Made by a program: the position numbers and the translations under genes. The notes below the pieces were generated by a model. The model did no database searches. It was given only the letters and a program-made list of their open reading frames with translations, and was not told where the DNA came from. 64,000 nt of DNA, from assembly GCA_030272155.1 (NCBI GenBank), contig CP126191.1, forward strand, positions 1,696,501-1,760,500, in the 5' to 3' direction. Source of the stretch: Tetradesmus obliquus (lineage: Eukaryota > Chlorophyta > Chlorophyceae > Sphaeropleales > Scenedesmaceae). Below are positions 34,853 to 47,100 of the stretch, one piece after another. Within the stretch, counting starts at the first letter, position 1. Each line of letters opens with the position of its first letter.

Positions 34853-35572
34853 CTTGCCAGGAGTAGCAATCTTTTTAAGGCCGAGTGGCGCAACAGCATC
34901 CGCAGCCAGCTTCTGGGAACTATACAGCACATACGATACCGTTGACATGAAGTTGCTGGCGACATCAGAGAACTGCAGGATGAGTGGGGTGTCCACTGTG
35001 ACGGTTCCCGTTGCTCCAGCCTTCAGGATTGCTGAAAACAGTTGGAATGAGACCTGTGCCACCTTCAAGCCGCTGTAGGCAACCAGCCAGGCGTCTGACA
35101 TCACAAGGTTGACGCGCTGCGCAATCTTCTTGCGGTTCAGCTGCTGATCGGTGAGGGTTGTGATGCTTGCGGTGGTTGCGGTCATGGTCTGCATCACGTT
35201 GGTGTCGGCAAGGGCGATGTCGGAGTCATCGTCTGCCAGCAGTCCGCGACCTGTGTTGGCGGTGGCCTGCTGCAGCAGGTTGAGCAGGGGCTGAAGCTTG
35301 GCCAGCTGCTGCAGCAGTTGACCAGCCATCTTGAGGGTGTCGGTTGGGATGGTGGCGTTGAAGGCGAATGGAGGCTTCACGTTCACTGTGGCCTGGGTGC
35401 CATTGATGCGCAGCAGCTTGGCTAGGGCCTGGGCCACTGGGTTGATGTTGCTGACTGTGCCTGCTGTGGCAGCGTTGACCTGCAGACTTGTTGCAGCCTC
35501 TGTCCTGGCGGCAAGTGCGAAGAGCAGCAGTAGGGGGACTGCGTAGCACAGGAGAGTGTGACGCCCTGCCAT
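34850..35572 (-). CDS. Secreted protein of unknown family (paralogue of the nested gene)
   Basis: Single-exon ORF of 240 residues with ATG at 35572 and TAA at 34850. It is about 85% identical by eye to the 235-residue product at 22080-22787, including the signal peptide (…LLLLFALAARTEA), the KPPFAFNA segment, GRGLLADD and the long LVMSDAWLVAYSGLKVAQVS block. Differences are mostly conservative (Ile/Val, Ala/Thr), one residue is inserted after LLADD, and the end is ATPGK instead of N. That pattern is what selection on a protein would leave. It lies 1.8 kb beyond the end of the DNA-PKcs gene on the opposite strand, convergent with it. No known domain recognised. Confidence 0.87.
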   Translation of the reverse strand: MAGRHTLLCYAVPLLLLFALAARTEAATSLQVNAATAGTVSNINPVAQALAKLLRINGTQATVNVKPPFAFNATIPTDTLKMAGQLLQQLAKLQPLLNLLQQATANTGRGLLADDDSDIALADTNVMQTMTATTASITTLTDQQLNRKKIAQRVNLVMSDAWLVAYSGLKVAQVSFQLFSAILKAGATGTVTVDTPLILQFSDVASNFMSTVSYVLYSSQKLAADAVAPLGLKKIATPGK

Positions 35573-37424
35573 GTTGTCGGTGTTGTGCTGAGGGCGTCCT
35601 GCAAGAGCAGTGAGTCAATATAGCTGTATAAGATATGTGTTGAAAGCACGCAATTGCTTGTGGGGCGCAAGTTCACGTGCTATCTGCTGCTGCAGCACTG
35701 CCGATAGCGAGTCAGTTGGGCGCCTTCCCGCTCGCTGCTATCACTGCTACAGCTGCGAGCGCAAGCGCTCATGCACTTGCTACCATGTAGGTGAGACATC
35801 ACTGCATGGGTAGCAAGGCCCGGTGCATTCAAAGGACTACAAAGACCGTCGCTACAGCTGCTTACTTTCGTCGCCTGCCCGGGCAGGTTGAAAATGCACC
35901 AGCAAGCATTTTTACTATTTTCTCACCTATTGTTGTACCACAACGTTGACGTACGGCTTAGCAGGCTCCCAGGTCAAACAAAATAGGTAGTGTTGACACG
36001 TGCGTTGACGAACGCAATCCTTACGTCGATGGCAATGTGTTGCTGACAGCTAAAACAAACAGCTCATCCAGCTATAAGAGGTAACGGTTTGAGCGGTTGT
36101 GCCAAAGTTTTGTAATTATCTTCGCGTAACAGCATCAATGTGGACAGAAGCAGCAAAACCCTGATTAGTTGTTCGACTGTTGCAACCACGGCACAACAGC
36201 ATACCCGATTAAACCATCCTATACAGTCGTAACCGAGAGTAACTACGTGCTAAGATCGCGCTCAGTGGGTCTTGCGTTCCAGACATTTGTCTAGCTGTCA
36301 AAGCAGTTGTCCAGTGCATGCTGTGGCAACCCTGGGCACCTTGTAGCTGAGGTTATTCGGCACATCCGCACTGTATCTCGGGTTCTTCTCTTGCAGACAT
36401 GTTATAGCAGCAAGTGCATGCACCTTTTCAGGCATGAACTGAGCATGTTACAGAAAAATGTTTTGCAGGAAGCTGCAGCAAACAAAGCAGCAGATGCTGC
36501 GCGCACATACTACGTGACGCAGCACATCATGTTCAACAACAACACACATAGTCGGTGGTGGTGGTTGTTACACGGGGATTATGGTGTCGTGTTACAGGCA
36601 GACTTACAGGTCTGCGCTTGATGTGTCTGGCCATTGCATGTGTGAGTGCAGTACTGTAACAAAACCGGCATCTCTTCATGGAAAAACAACATTCAAACAT
36701 GCAGAACCCCCGCCAGTACCATTGCCAGTTGCAAGCAGCACAGATGATTCCTGTGCACCAAGCAGCTGGCAGCAGCCCAAAGGAGGTCAGAGCTTGATTC
36801 AATATGCCACTCCTGCAGGATGCCCAATTCACACGACACTGGCAGTGCAGGTCAAACTCTTGTGTCGTCATGTGCAGCCTGCAAGTCTGTCATAGATAAT
36901 TGAATGCTGCCTTAATCTGGCAAGCTGGACGTTGAACACATGTAACACACACCCAAAACACACAGGGGTAAGAGGTGAATATTCATAAACGAAAAGCAAA
37001 AAAACAGCATGAGAATGATACCACGAAGCCGCAGGGAACATGCATAAGAGGAAACAACCATCACTCTGATGAGGGACAACGCTGATCAGCAGCAGAGCTG
37101 TGCGCACACTTACTGATCAGCTGCCAAGGAATCAAATGAGCTGAGACACACAAAGAAGAGGGAGGGGCGACAAAGCCCTGCATGCAGCACATGTGCTTTT
37201 TGGCACATAACTGCGAGCACATTTTAAACTTCAACAGCTTGGGAAACGACCCTTGACCAACCACAAGCTCTCCCCCTTCTCCTTCCTGCAGGCCACACCG
37301 GCGCCTGCTGCGGCACTCCCAGCACGCTCAGGAGCCCGCACAGACCATGTGGTCACCCTGCCGTGGCTCATACCATCCCAGATGGTGCCAGGACTGACAA
37401 GGACCCACATGTCACTATGCCCGC
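35573..37424. other. Intergenic region between secreted-protein paralogue and lipase A
   Basis: 35573-36070 is the upstream region shared with the nested gene. The rest should include the 3' UTR of lipase A (minus strand). Short plus-strand ORFs such as 36307-36621 and 37253-37444 have no similarity or clear splice structure, and I do not call them. Nothing else is seen. Confidence 0.5.
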
Positions 37425-37569
37425 TCAGAAGGTGCCTGGGCTGAATCGGAAAAACACGTCAGCCAGGTCCACCAGGTGCTTGGCGTTGCGGTCCCACACA
37501 AAGTCCATGTGCGCGTAGTCGCTGTAGATGAAGTCGCCGCGGTGCGCGGGGCCAAAGCGCCGCACCTGC

Positions 37570-37601
<32 letters not shown>

Positions 37602-38318
37602 AGGAGGTTGCGTGCATATCAGTACAAGCACCTGCTAAAGCCGCTAAGTTGCAGCCAGCGGCTTGAGTGGCACTGGGTGCAGTCACAAGTGTTGTGAACA
37701 GGCGCCAGCACATGCACATCACATGCTAGGCTGACCTCAGCGTGTGAACTCAGCGTGTGAACCTGGAGCGTGTGAACTTGTTCAGGTGAAAATGACCGAC
37801 ATGTCAAAAAGCGCGACACCATCTGACATGAAAGCCCGCTCCATGCTGCTCACCTCCTCCTCGACATCGGACGCCACTGACATGATGTCATTTTCACCTG
37901 ATCAAGTTCACATGCACCAGCAGCAGTAGCGGCAGCAGCAAGACAGTAGGAGTCAGTGGCAAGCAGACCACTTGAGAGCCTATAATGTGTAATCAATAAA
38001 CACCGCATTGCTTGAAGCTCCCGCTTGGAGGGGTGCCACCACCACAACCCCACAAATGTAGACAGGCAAAGCACTACAGGCTTCAAAGCTGCCATGCACT
38101 TGATCCAGGCGCACTTTTATCGTGCAAATGTTCATGCAAGCCATGCCAGGAAGTTCTGGAGCCAAACTCAATAATACATTGCACTCTGTCTCAGCGCGCT
38201 TACCCAGGAACATGAGGGTGGGTGCAGTGACCTTTGTGAGGTCGTATGCAGGCGGCACTTCGCTGCCGTACTCGTACTGGTTGCAGGTCTCACGGAAGGG
38301 CTTGGGCTGGAAGCCGTG

Positions 38319-38387
<69 letters not shown>

Positions 38388-38937
38388 CAATTCAAAAGTC
38401 TGTATTTGACGAGCCGCCTGTATGCGGATCTGGGCTTTAAATTCTGCGAAACATCTGCAGGAACATTGGCAGGCACACTGCCAGCAGCTCTTGCCACGGA
38501 CAAGATGGCCAGGGTCTGGCTCAGCGACATGCCAGGCGCATGTTCATTTGAGATGGCACCAGGACCCACATGTAACTATCCTCTCTGTCTCATCTGGTCA
38601 CTGCGTCACCTGAAATCAATGGCAGCAGCACTTAACTTACCCGAACTTCCACTTGGTGACGTTGCAGGCAGTGCCAAAGTCGTACTTGCGCAGCTCCAGC
38701 TCAGAGGACCGGAAGTTCTGCAGGCAGCAGCAGCGGCACACAGAAGCAGGCATTTGCATCAGCAGGGTTATGCAAGCAGGCGCGCCGTGGTGCCCCAGCC
38801 CACCCCCAGCGTTCAGCATCATGAAAATCGCCCACAGCTGCTGGTAAGTGGCGATTCTGGCATCATACCACTTCATGTGGTAGTGTGGTGGTCGGTGACC
38901 AGCAGCATTGTGAATCAGCAATGTGCAACAGCAGGAT

Positions 38938-38983
<46 letters not shown>

Positions 38984-40132
38984 GCAGCCCGCTCACCTGC
39001 GCCCAGTGCACCAGGTTGCGTGAGCCCACGCTTGAGTGCCAGGTGGTGGCAATGCTCACGTAGTCATCGGGAGTGATGAAGATGGAGGGGCCTGCGTGGT
39101 TGAATGCATGCACATGCATTGCAACAACAGCAGCTCGACATCAGTTGGGATGAGACGTTGAGTCAAACAACAGCCAAAAGCAAGATGCAGACCTTCCCCT
39201 GGCTGTTGTGCCAAATACAAATGTAGTGCAAATCAGTTGTTTGTCAGCCAACAACTGAGCAACCCTGTGCACTGAGCGCCCATAACAGCACATGTTTAGG
39301 CTGACTTCAAATTCCTGTCCCTCACCATAGAAGATGAAGGAGAGTGCGGCAGCGCAGACCTCATCTAGTGGCCAGCTGATGCACAGCGTGCCGTACAGCG
39401 GGGCCACCAGGCGGTTGGGCAGGAACTCGCCAATGCTCAGCGCAATGAACAGCTGCAGGGAAGAGGGGGACAGCCACAACACAGCAGCAGTGTTACATGC
39501 TGTTGTTGAAAGTGCAGCATTAGTGCAACATTCCTCACGGCATGTGGCCTGCCAGTATAGCGTCATAGCTGGTGGATGATCCACTAGCTCAGGATGCCAG
39601 GGCAAGCATTGATCCCACAGCATGTTGCTGCTGTGTTGTGACACAAATGCAGGTGCGGCTGCAGCTGTACGCAGGCGGGCTCACCTGGTCGAGGGAGTTG
39701 ATGGCTGCAAAGCGCAGGAAGGGTGCACGGAAGAAGTCCACAAACACCACCTGGCGGCAGCAAACATCAGCAGTAGCAGTGGCAGCAGCAGCAGCAGCTG
39801 TTGCAGCGGTGCCAAATGATCCAGACAACAATGCTGCTCAACTTGCAAACATACAAACATACACAGCAAGCCCTCGGTGCTGGCACAACCTTTTGATATG
39901 CTCGTTGCTGCTGCAAACACAATGCGCGTTAAATCGCGCAAAGAAAATGTACATCCGCATGGCAGCATTGACTGCTGAGCAGCTGTTCATCAAGGGTTTG
40001 AAACCCTGGACATGGCTGCGTGTTGTCACCACGCACCGGCCCCATGTGGGCGATGACGCTGAACTTGTTGTTGTACACAGGCTTGTCAGCACACAGCGCA
40101 ATGGCCAGCGTACAGCCCTGCGCAGCAGCAGC

Positions 40133-40181
<49 letters not shown>

Positions 40182-42693
40182 ACATACAGACAGACCAGCA
40201 GGCAGTACAAGTTCAGCAGGGAGGAGTCCAGCAAACGGCACACCACCAGAAATCATGTTGATTGTGTGTGAGTGGACCAGCTGCAGGTGGCTTACTGTAT
40301 ACAACAGTCAGGGCAGGACTACAAAAAAGTATCTGCCCGATGACATCAATGCAGCTCCTATACCCTTATGAGTGTCTGTTGATGCAGCATGCAGCACTGC
40401 GCCACATGCTTCAATCGCCTGAGTCATTGTTGCTGCACCACACCTGTGATATACAGTATAGTATAGCCCCATACCTGGCTGTGTCCCACAAAGGCCAGCT
40501 TGCTTGCGCCAGCCTTTGCCAGAGCAAAGTCGATCATGGTGGGCAGGTCGATGGTGGACAGCTGGTCGAATGAGAAGTACCAGAACTCAGCCATGTAGGT
40601 GTACAGGCCGTTCACGTTGCGGCGGCTGTAGGTGTTGCCGCGGGTGTTGCCAAACCACACGTCAAAACCTGCAGCAAGGATGGATGCAACGCAACCGTTG
40701 ACAACAGCAGCCAACAGCATCAACTAAGCAAGGAACCTGATATTGTCAACTGAGAAGCATGTGGCACAGTAAGCAGAACACTTGGTGCTGGCTGGCAGCA
40801 GCGCTCACCAGCACCTGAGCTGCTGTGCAACACAGAACATGTTGGTTGCTGCTAGCAACACGAGTCTGGTTACACCTACTCTGCTTGCAGCAGCAGCGCT
40901 CCATGCATCCAAAGCATAGCTGAGAACCCACGATCGAGCTGCATTTGACCTGCACTGCAGCCCACACATTCAGCAACGATCATTCAGCCCATTGGCCACA
41001 TGAACATGTCTTCCCACCTGCATCTGCCAGGACAAAGCCCATGGACTCGTTGGCATTCAAAATGGTGAAGCTGTCACTGGCCAGGGTGACACCATGCGCC
41101 AGGAACACCACAGGCTTCTTCACACCCGGCTGGTTGTTCCTGAGGTGATACAGCAGCATGGTGAAGTAGCAGCAGCAGCAGGAGGCGGCAGCAGCAGCTC
41201 AAAACCAGGACAGGTGTGTATATGTATTGACAAGCAACCGCTGTAGCGTGCACTGCAAGCCAAACAATGCAGATAGCTAGGGTGTTGCGCCAAATCCATG
41301 CATGTTTGCGCTGCCATCAGCATGACGTGCGTGGCTTCAGCAAGCGGCATATGCAGGACTTGCTAATGAATTCATTCAGTGGTGCACATGCATTCTTTCG
41401 GCTCACCTGTATTTGCCGTAGGGGATGCGGAACATGACAAGCTCATAGCCGTCAGGTGTGACAACGGTGTACGTCTCAAGGGGGTAGCCACGCTGCGTTA
41501 CCAGCTCTGCGCCGCACATACAAGCATGCAGCAGCAGCAGCAGCAGGTTGCTTAACAAGAGCCACCCAAAACGTTGCAAAACCCTCTGACAGCTTGCTCA
41601 GGAGTACATACAAGGCAAAAGCTAGCAACCAGAGGACAAACAGCGGCCGCCACTACTCATGGCCGATTTACATGCTGTGACAGCAGGCAGAGATTTGTGA
41701 TTTGGCACATACGTGCAGAAGCGCGTCTGCGCCCACCTACCCTGCATGCGTGACTGATGTTCAGGGTGGTCTGACTCATACAGCGCATCAATGGCAGGGT
41801 TGCCTGGCTGGGGTGTGTTGGGTGGGTTGATGTACAGGCTCATTGCCTCAACAGCAGGCTGCTGCGCATTGCGGTCCTGCTTTTCTGTTGGCTCGGGCTG
41901 CCTGTAGCCAAAGCCGCCTGTGGGCAGGCAAAGGCAGGCAGGCAGGCACGCGGCAGCAGCAGCAGCAGCAGCAACAGCGGGAGCACAGGTGTTGTTCAAA
42001 CCTGGGCAAAGGCTGCTTGTAGCCGATAGCCGCCTGCGGGCAGGCAGGCAGCAGCAGCCACACCAGCACTTTAGGCAAAGAACAACATGTTCAGACCTGC
42101 TCAGCAGTGGTTGTCAAATGAGATGTCACGCAGGGCTGCAGGCGATAGCAGGTTACAAGCTGCCAAAAGCAAACGGCAAGCAGCAGCAGCAGCAGCAGCG
42201 GGGGGTGCACAGCAGGCACCCTACGTTGCACACAGGTCACACCAAACTTGCGTGCTGTGCAACTGGCACATCTGCAGTACCACTCACCTGCCCCGCCCTG
42301 CTGGGAGCCCTCCTGCTGCTGCTCTTTCTCATACGCCTCCCGGATCCTGCTCAGAGCAGCAGGCCTGTCCTTGAACACATTCTCAAGGTAGGTGCGCAGC
42401 TCAGCCCCCAGCCTCTGGCGCTGCCCTGGGCCGCTGCTGCCAAACCCTCTGCTGCCTAACTCGCCACCAGCACCAGCTGCTGTTGTGTTAGCAGCAGGGG
42501 TAGGGGTAGCCGCAGAGGTTTCGGTGGGTCCATCGGCAGCAAGAACAGCAGCTGGGATGGTGTTGAGTTGCTGGGCGCCTTTCACAGCAGCGCTGCCTAG
42601 CATGGCAGCAAGGCTGCCACTGCCATCTGCTGCTGCGCAGCTAGCCACGAAGCATAAGGCGAGTATAGCTGCAGCTGTGCGTAGCAGCTGCAT
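37425..42693 (-). CDS. Secreted acid lipase A (gastric/lysosomal acid lipase family)
   Basis: Alpha/beta-hydrolase that would cleave acylglycerols or steryl esters after secretion or in the vacuole. Thirteen exons, 581 codons: 42288-42693, 41741-41917, 41407-41506, 41018-41139, 40475-40668, 40037-40117, 39685-39750, 39326-39452, 38997-39091, 38641-38717, 38204-38319, 37854-37897, 37425-37565. The start is ATG at 42693, followed by a signal peptide (LLRTAAAILALCFVASCAA). A low-complexity region of about 130 residues precedes the lipase domain and is absent from animal enzymes. Family marks in order: RGYPLETYTVVTPDGYEL, KKPVVFLAHG (oxyanion hole), GFDVWFGNTRGNTYSR, GHSQG with nucleophile Ser332 (the motif is split by an intron), acid Asp524 in GENDIM, and His554 in YAHMDFVWD. 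The same exon plan as lipase B shows a tandem duplication. Confidence 0.92.
37569..37601. repeat. CAG triplet run next to last lipase A exon
   Basis: About 11 CAG units on the plus strand, that is, CTG on the coding strand. They end in the acceptor of exon 37425-37565. Confidence 0.9.
37776..37908. repeat. Inverted repeat including a lipase A splice acceptor
   Basis: A 23-base arm at 37776-37798 is complementary, with one mismatch, to 37886-37908. The second arm is the acceptor and first bases of lipase A exon 37854-37897, so a copy of a splice junction lies nearby in reverse. Confidence 0.8.
38322..38383. repeat. CAG triplet run next to lipase A exon 11
   Basis: About 20 CAG units. On the coding (minus) strand this is a CTG run running into the acceptor of exon 38204-38319. 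Confidence 0.95.
38938..38983. repeat. CAG triplet run in lipase A intron 9
   Basis: About 15 CAG units just inside the intron, 14 bases from the donor of exon 38997-39091. Confidence 0.95.
40122..40178. repeat. CAG triplet run next to lipase A exon 6
   Basis: An interrupted run of about 18 units. As CTG on the coding strand it leads directly into the acceptor of exon 40037-40117. Confidence 0.95.
41897..42058. repeat. Duplicated acceptor and exon start in lipase A intron 1 (114-bp period)
   Basis: The start of exon 41741-41917 with its acceptor (from 41897 on the plus strand) has a diverged copy from 42011. Each copy carries GCCGCCTG followed by GGGCAGGC, that is, CAG plus the GGxGY-coding exon start on the minus strand. 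Confidence 0.75.
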
Positions 42694-44171
42694 GCTTGCA
42701 AGCTGTGATCGTGGACCTCTTTGCTACTGCTGCTGCTGGTGGTGGTGCTGTTCCTGCTGCTGCCGCGAAGACTGGCGGAGTATAGGCCATTGCAGTGTGC
42801 TTTCCAACGCCTATCATTCCGTTATTTTGTTTGTCCTCGCTTAGGAGATGCAAGCTGCCACCGTAGGCCCAAGAAGCGTGGTACCGCTCGCCAAGGTTGC
42901 AGGCGGGTCGACGAATGGTTGCGCTGGGGCACCTCAGTTGTCGTTCATGTGGATTAGTTTTATCTTATGCGCTGATCGTCGTGCGCTGTGTCGGCCCAGT
43001 GCGATAAATCCTGTTGCTGAAGCTGGGTCGCAGTAGTTAGGGCTCAGGGCTTGACACTGTGACAATACCTCCTTGGCGTGCTGTGAGCCGCCCGCCATCC
43101 TTGCACCATTGTGGGCTCCGAAAAATGAAAAAAATTGTGGGGAGGGTGCTTTTTTGTGCAGCCTACATGTTCGCTGGATGGCGTGTGGGGGGCGCATGAT
43201 GTCACACGGTGGGAGATACACCCGTGTGCACTGCTGTGAACTCAATTGCAAGGTCTGTGAACAGCAGTTACAGACAAACCGCATCATTACTAGATGTCTC
43301 GCGTCGTCTTACAAGCCATGCAAGCTTCAAAGCATTTCAGACATAGCATTGACGAGCATGGTCACTCAATGAAACACCTTGAACCAGTGCAGCTGCAGCT
43401 GCGGCTGCGCTTCATGCCATGCAGAGGCTGCCTCAACAATACTCAGGAACAACGGCACGGGCGAAGCCTTGCTAATCGTCACAACGCAATTTGAATGCGC
43501 ACATCGGCAGCTTACGCAATTGCAGAAACCACCTTGTCATCACGGAGCAGGAAGGCCCTGCTGCTGGTGGATGCTTGGAATTGCGCGCACATGCACAACA
43601 AGCAGCAACCCTGCAGGAACTAAAAGAGCGACGACTGCCGTTGAGACTCTGTACAGGTTTCCATACCTTTCCACACCTTTCCACGTACAGGTTTCCACAC
43701 CTTTCCACACCTTTCCACGTTCTCGCATTGGAAGTGCCATACTGTACAATGAAAGCGGCACTTGCTCTCCCTGCTCCGCATGAAGTGCTATCACACATAG
43801 GATGTGCACCTACAAGGTGATGGCTCAGTAACAAGCTGCTAGCCTAGTAACATGTGCACTGATATTAACCACCGTTCTGACGCCTGGAGCAGATGCAGCA
43901 TGAGACTGCATGTGGCGCGTGTTGCCCCCTAAACCCCTAACAAACAGTGATATCACACACAATCTTGCATGACCACACCACCATTGTGTTTCACCACAGC
44001 CAGTCACATGCAAAATGATGCAAGCACCCACATAACGGGTGGTCAACCCAGGCCACAACAAAAGAAAAGGAAACAGATGAATGGCACCGACAGCATGGCA
44101 CTCCTCAATGTTGATGCCTGCGGCTTTGCAGCAGTGATCGCTGCATCACGGTGTTATGCTTCGCTGCCTCT
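42694..44171. other. Intergenic region between the two lipase genes
   Basis: Contains the promoter side of lipase A and the 3' side of lipase B. No coding sequence is recognised. A two-copy 34-bp repeat lies at 43651-43718. TTACA near 43267 and 43307, on the minus strand TGTAA, could be the polyadenylation signal of lipase B. Confidence 0.5.
43651..43718. repeat. Two-copy 34-bp tandem repeat of pyrimidine-rich units
   Basis: Units start at 43651 and 43685; each holds three copies of a TTCCACACC-like motif. The repeat is intergenic. Confidence 0.9.
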
Positions 44172-47100
44172 TTATGAGCCTGGGCTGTACTCCTGCAGCA
44201 CAGCTATTAGGTCTGCAGGCACTTTGCTGTTCCTGTCCCATACGAAATCCATATGCGTGTAGTCGGGGTAGGAGATGGTGCGCTTGACAGCAGGGCCCAG
44301 GCGACGAGCCTGCGGCATGGCAGGTGGGACCGCAGGCACAGCAGCAGCAGCAGCAACACGTTTTGCGCGTGTAAGTTTTGCGCGTTTCGCTGGTGTAAGC
44401 AAGAAACCAGGGCTGCAACCAGCTGATCAGATGCTGGGTGCGCAGCATGCTTGAAAGGTGCGCATTATGTGATGCTACTGCATGAGCACGGACCTGCCAT
44501 GATCCCTGCTGGCACAGCCTGCTTTGCATATGTTGCTTGCCAATCTGCTGTAATACTTGGCATCCCTTGATCTGAGGCATGCAATCTTTGTAAACCATTG
44601 GCAGGACCTGAGCGCACCTGCTCTGCAATGTCTTCGGGCGCTGCCATGACGTCCATGTCGCCTGCAGCGCAGCGCACAACAGGCCAAGCAGCGCTCAGGC
44701 GACATCAACACTGCTGCATTTGCAATGCATGCAGCTATCCAGCACAGCGGTGAATGCCACACATCACATGCCACAGTCTATCACGCAGGCACCAGCTGGC
44801 GCAACCTACCAAAAAGCTGCAACAGCCGTTCATTAGCCGTTCAAATGCTGCTGCTGCTGCTGCCGTCTGGCCATGGGTATCCCAGCTCACCGGCTAAGAT
44901 GACGATGGGTGCAGAGACCCGGCTCAGGTCATAGGCAGGCGGCACCCTGCTGCCATATGCAGCTGCATTGCAGGTCTCCCTGAACGGCTTCGGCTCAAAG
45001 CCACGGCTGGCAGCAGCAGCAGCAGCAATGGCGGTAGCAGCAGCATGTTTACGCAAGTGCAGCAGTGTGACTGGAAGCTACTGGTTGAATATAACTGAAA
45101 AACAACATGGTACTTTTGCTGACTGTGCAGGCGGCAGCCAGGCGCTAGCTGGCACCCTGGCTGTGACTGCCCACACACAACATGCTGCACCGTTCAACGC
45201 GTGTTGTGGTATGTGCAGCCACAGCAGCAGGCTCAGCTGCAAAGTGGCTGCAGCAGCACACCAATGTCATGCCAGCAAGTGCTGGAAGCGCAGCAGCAGC
45301 TGCCGCCTTGCGCCGCTCACAGGGGGTGCCAGGTGGTCACGTTGCAGGCAATGCCGTGGTCAAACATGCGCAGCTCCAGCTCAGGTGACTTGTACATCTG
45401 CGGGGTACAGCAGCAGCAGCAGCAGCAGCAGCGGCAGCAGCGGTAGCGGCAGCGGTGACAGCAAGCACCGTATTTCAGCTTCAGCACTGCATGTCTGCAA
45501 GCTGACTTGTTGCGGCCTGCATGCACCGCAATGCAGATGAGCCAGCCAACCAGCCAGCCAACAAGCCAGCCAGCCAACCAGCCAGCCAACCAGCCAGCCA
45601 GCCGGCTGTTTCTCCAGCACATGGCAGCATTCACTGTAGTGATAGTCACTATCAGGCAAGCTGTCACTGACGAGGTACTGGGACATACACAAACCTAGAA
45701 CAGCTGCCAGCACTAGGCAGAGCAACTGAAAATCACAGGGCAGTACTACTGTCTCATCGAGCCCTGACACCAGCCCATGAAAGCTGAATGAGCTGCTGCC
45801 CAGCTCATTGACTCAAGCAAGACGTTTGTTGATACAGTGTTGCTGTGACTTGTTGCAACATCCTTTGCCTGAGACACAGCTGTCACATCTGCAGCAGCCT
45901 CCCCACCTGCCCCCAGTGCACCAGGTTTCTGCTGCCTGCGCTTGAAGGCCAGCTGCCACTCAGGGTCAGGTACTCAGCAGCACCCACATGCATTGAGGGG
46001 CCTGCATACACAGCAGTGTGCCACACACGCTCTGGTAAGAACAAATACCCTCTTACTGACAGAACACATAACTCATGGCCAGGCTGAGCATGCGGCAAGC
46101 CCCAGCGATCTGAGTTCAAGCTGCACACAGATTGCTTGCAAGCGCAGGAATGCACTACTTGGCCAAACAGTGCACCTCCCAAGTGCTCAGCAAATGTCGG
46201 CACCCTGCATTGAAACACTGCACCATCACTCTGCCGGAGCATCAGCGCGAGCATCTTAACATATTGCCCAGGTGAGGCACTCACCGAATGACACGAAGCT
46301 GATGGCAGCCACGCAGACCTCGTCCATGGGCCAGTGGCTGCACAGGCTCTGGTACACGGGGCCCACCAGGCGGTTGGGCAGGAACTCGCCACTCACACGC
46401 CACGGCTGCAGCAGCAGCAGCAGCAGCAGCAGAAGTAGCAGCAGCATGATCCTCAGCAGCAGCAGAGTGCAACAGAGCTTAGTGGCAGCACAATCCTGTG
46501 CTGATTAGTTATCGCACTGGAGGAAAGGTAGCTTAGAGTGTACTGCTACAATCAACGCATTTGCCGCCAAGCAGCTGCTTGCGTTCACTGCACACCTGGT
46601 TGATCTCGTTCACTGCACACCTGGTTGATCTCGTTCACTGCACACCTGGTTGATCTCGTTCACTGCACACCTGGTTGATCTCGTTCGTGAACACCTTCAG
46701 GAAAGACGACTGCATGTAGTCCACAAACACCACCTGCAACAGTTCAAACAGCAGGGCGCGCACTTCGTTCGTGCCATCCTCAAGATGGTGGCCAAGGTGG
46801 GCAGCTACCACTGCAACCTGCACCACCAGGCGCTGCTGATGCTGCTGTGTTTACCGCTGCAAAAATTGCCAGAGCAACCAAGTGAAGTAACGCGCCGAAC
46901 CATCTATCAGCATGCGGTCAGAAGTCGTATTTCAGCATTGCTGGGGCAACGAGGGGGCATCTGCTCACAATACCACAGCCACATTCTGCGTGCCAGCAAC
47001 CACAGATCATGCGCAGCACGCACCGGCCCCATGAGCACCAGCACACTCATCTTCTGGCAGTACTCCGGGCGTGACGCACACAGCATGAGGCCCAGCGTGG

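Noticed and set aside
36307-37444. Short plus-strand ORFs with possible splice sites near the lipase A 3' end
   Set aside because: No similarity, no consistent phase chain; more likely lipase A 3' UTR.
39572-40261. 229-codon plus-strand ORF
   Set aside because: Antisense shadow across lipase A exons and a CAG run.
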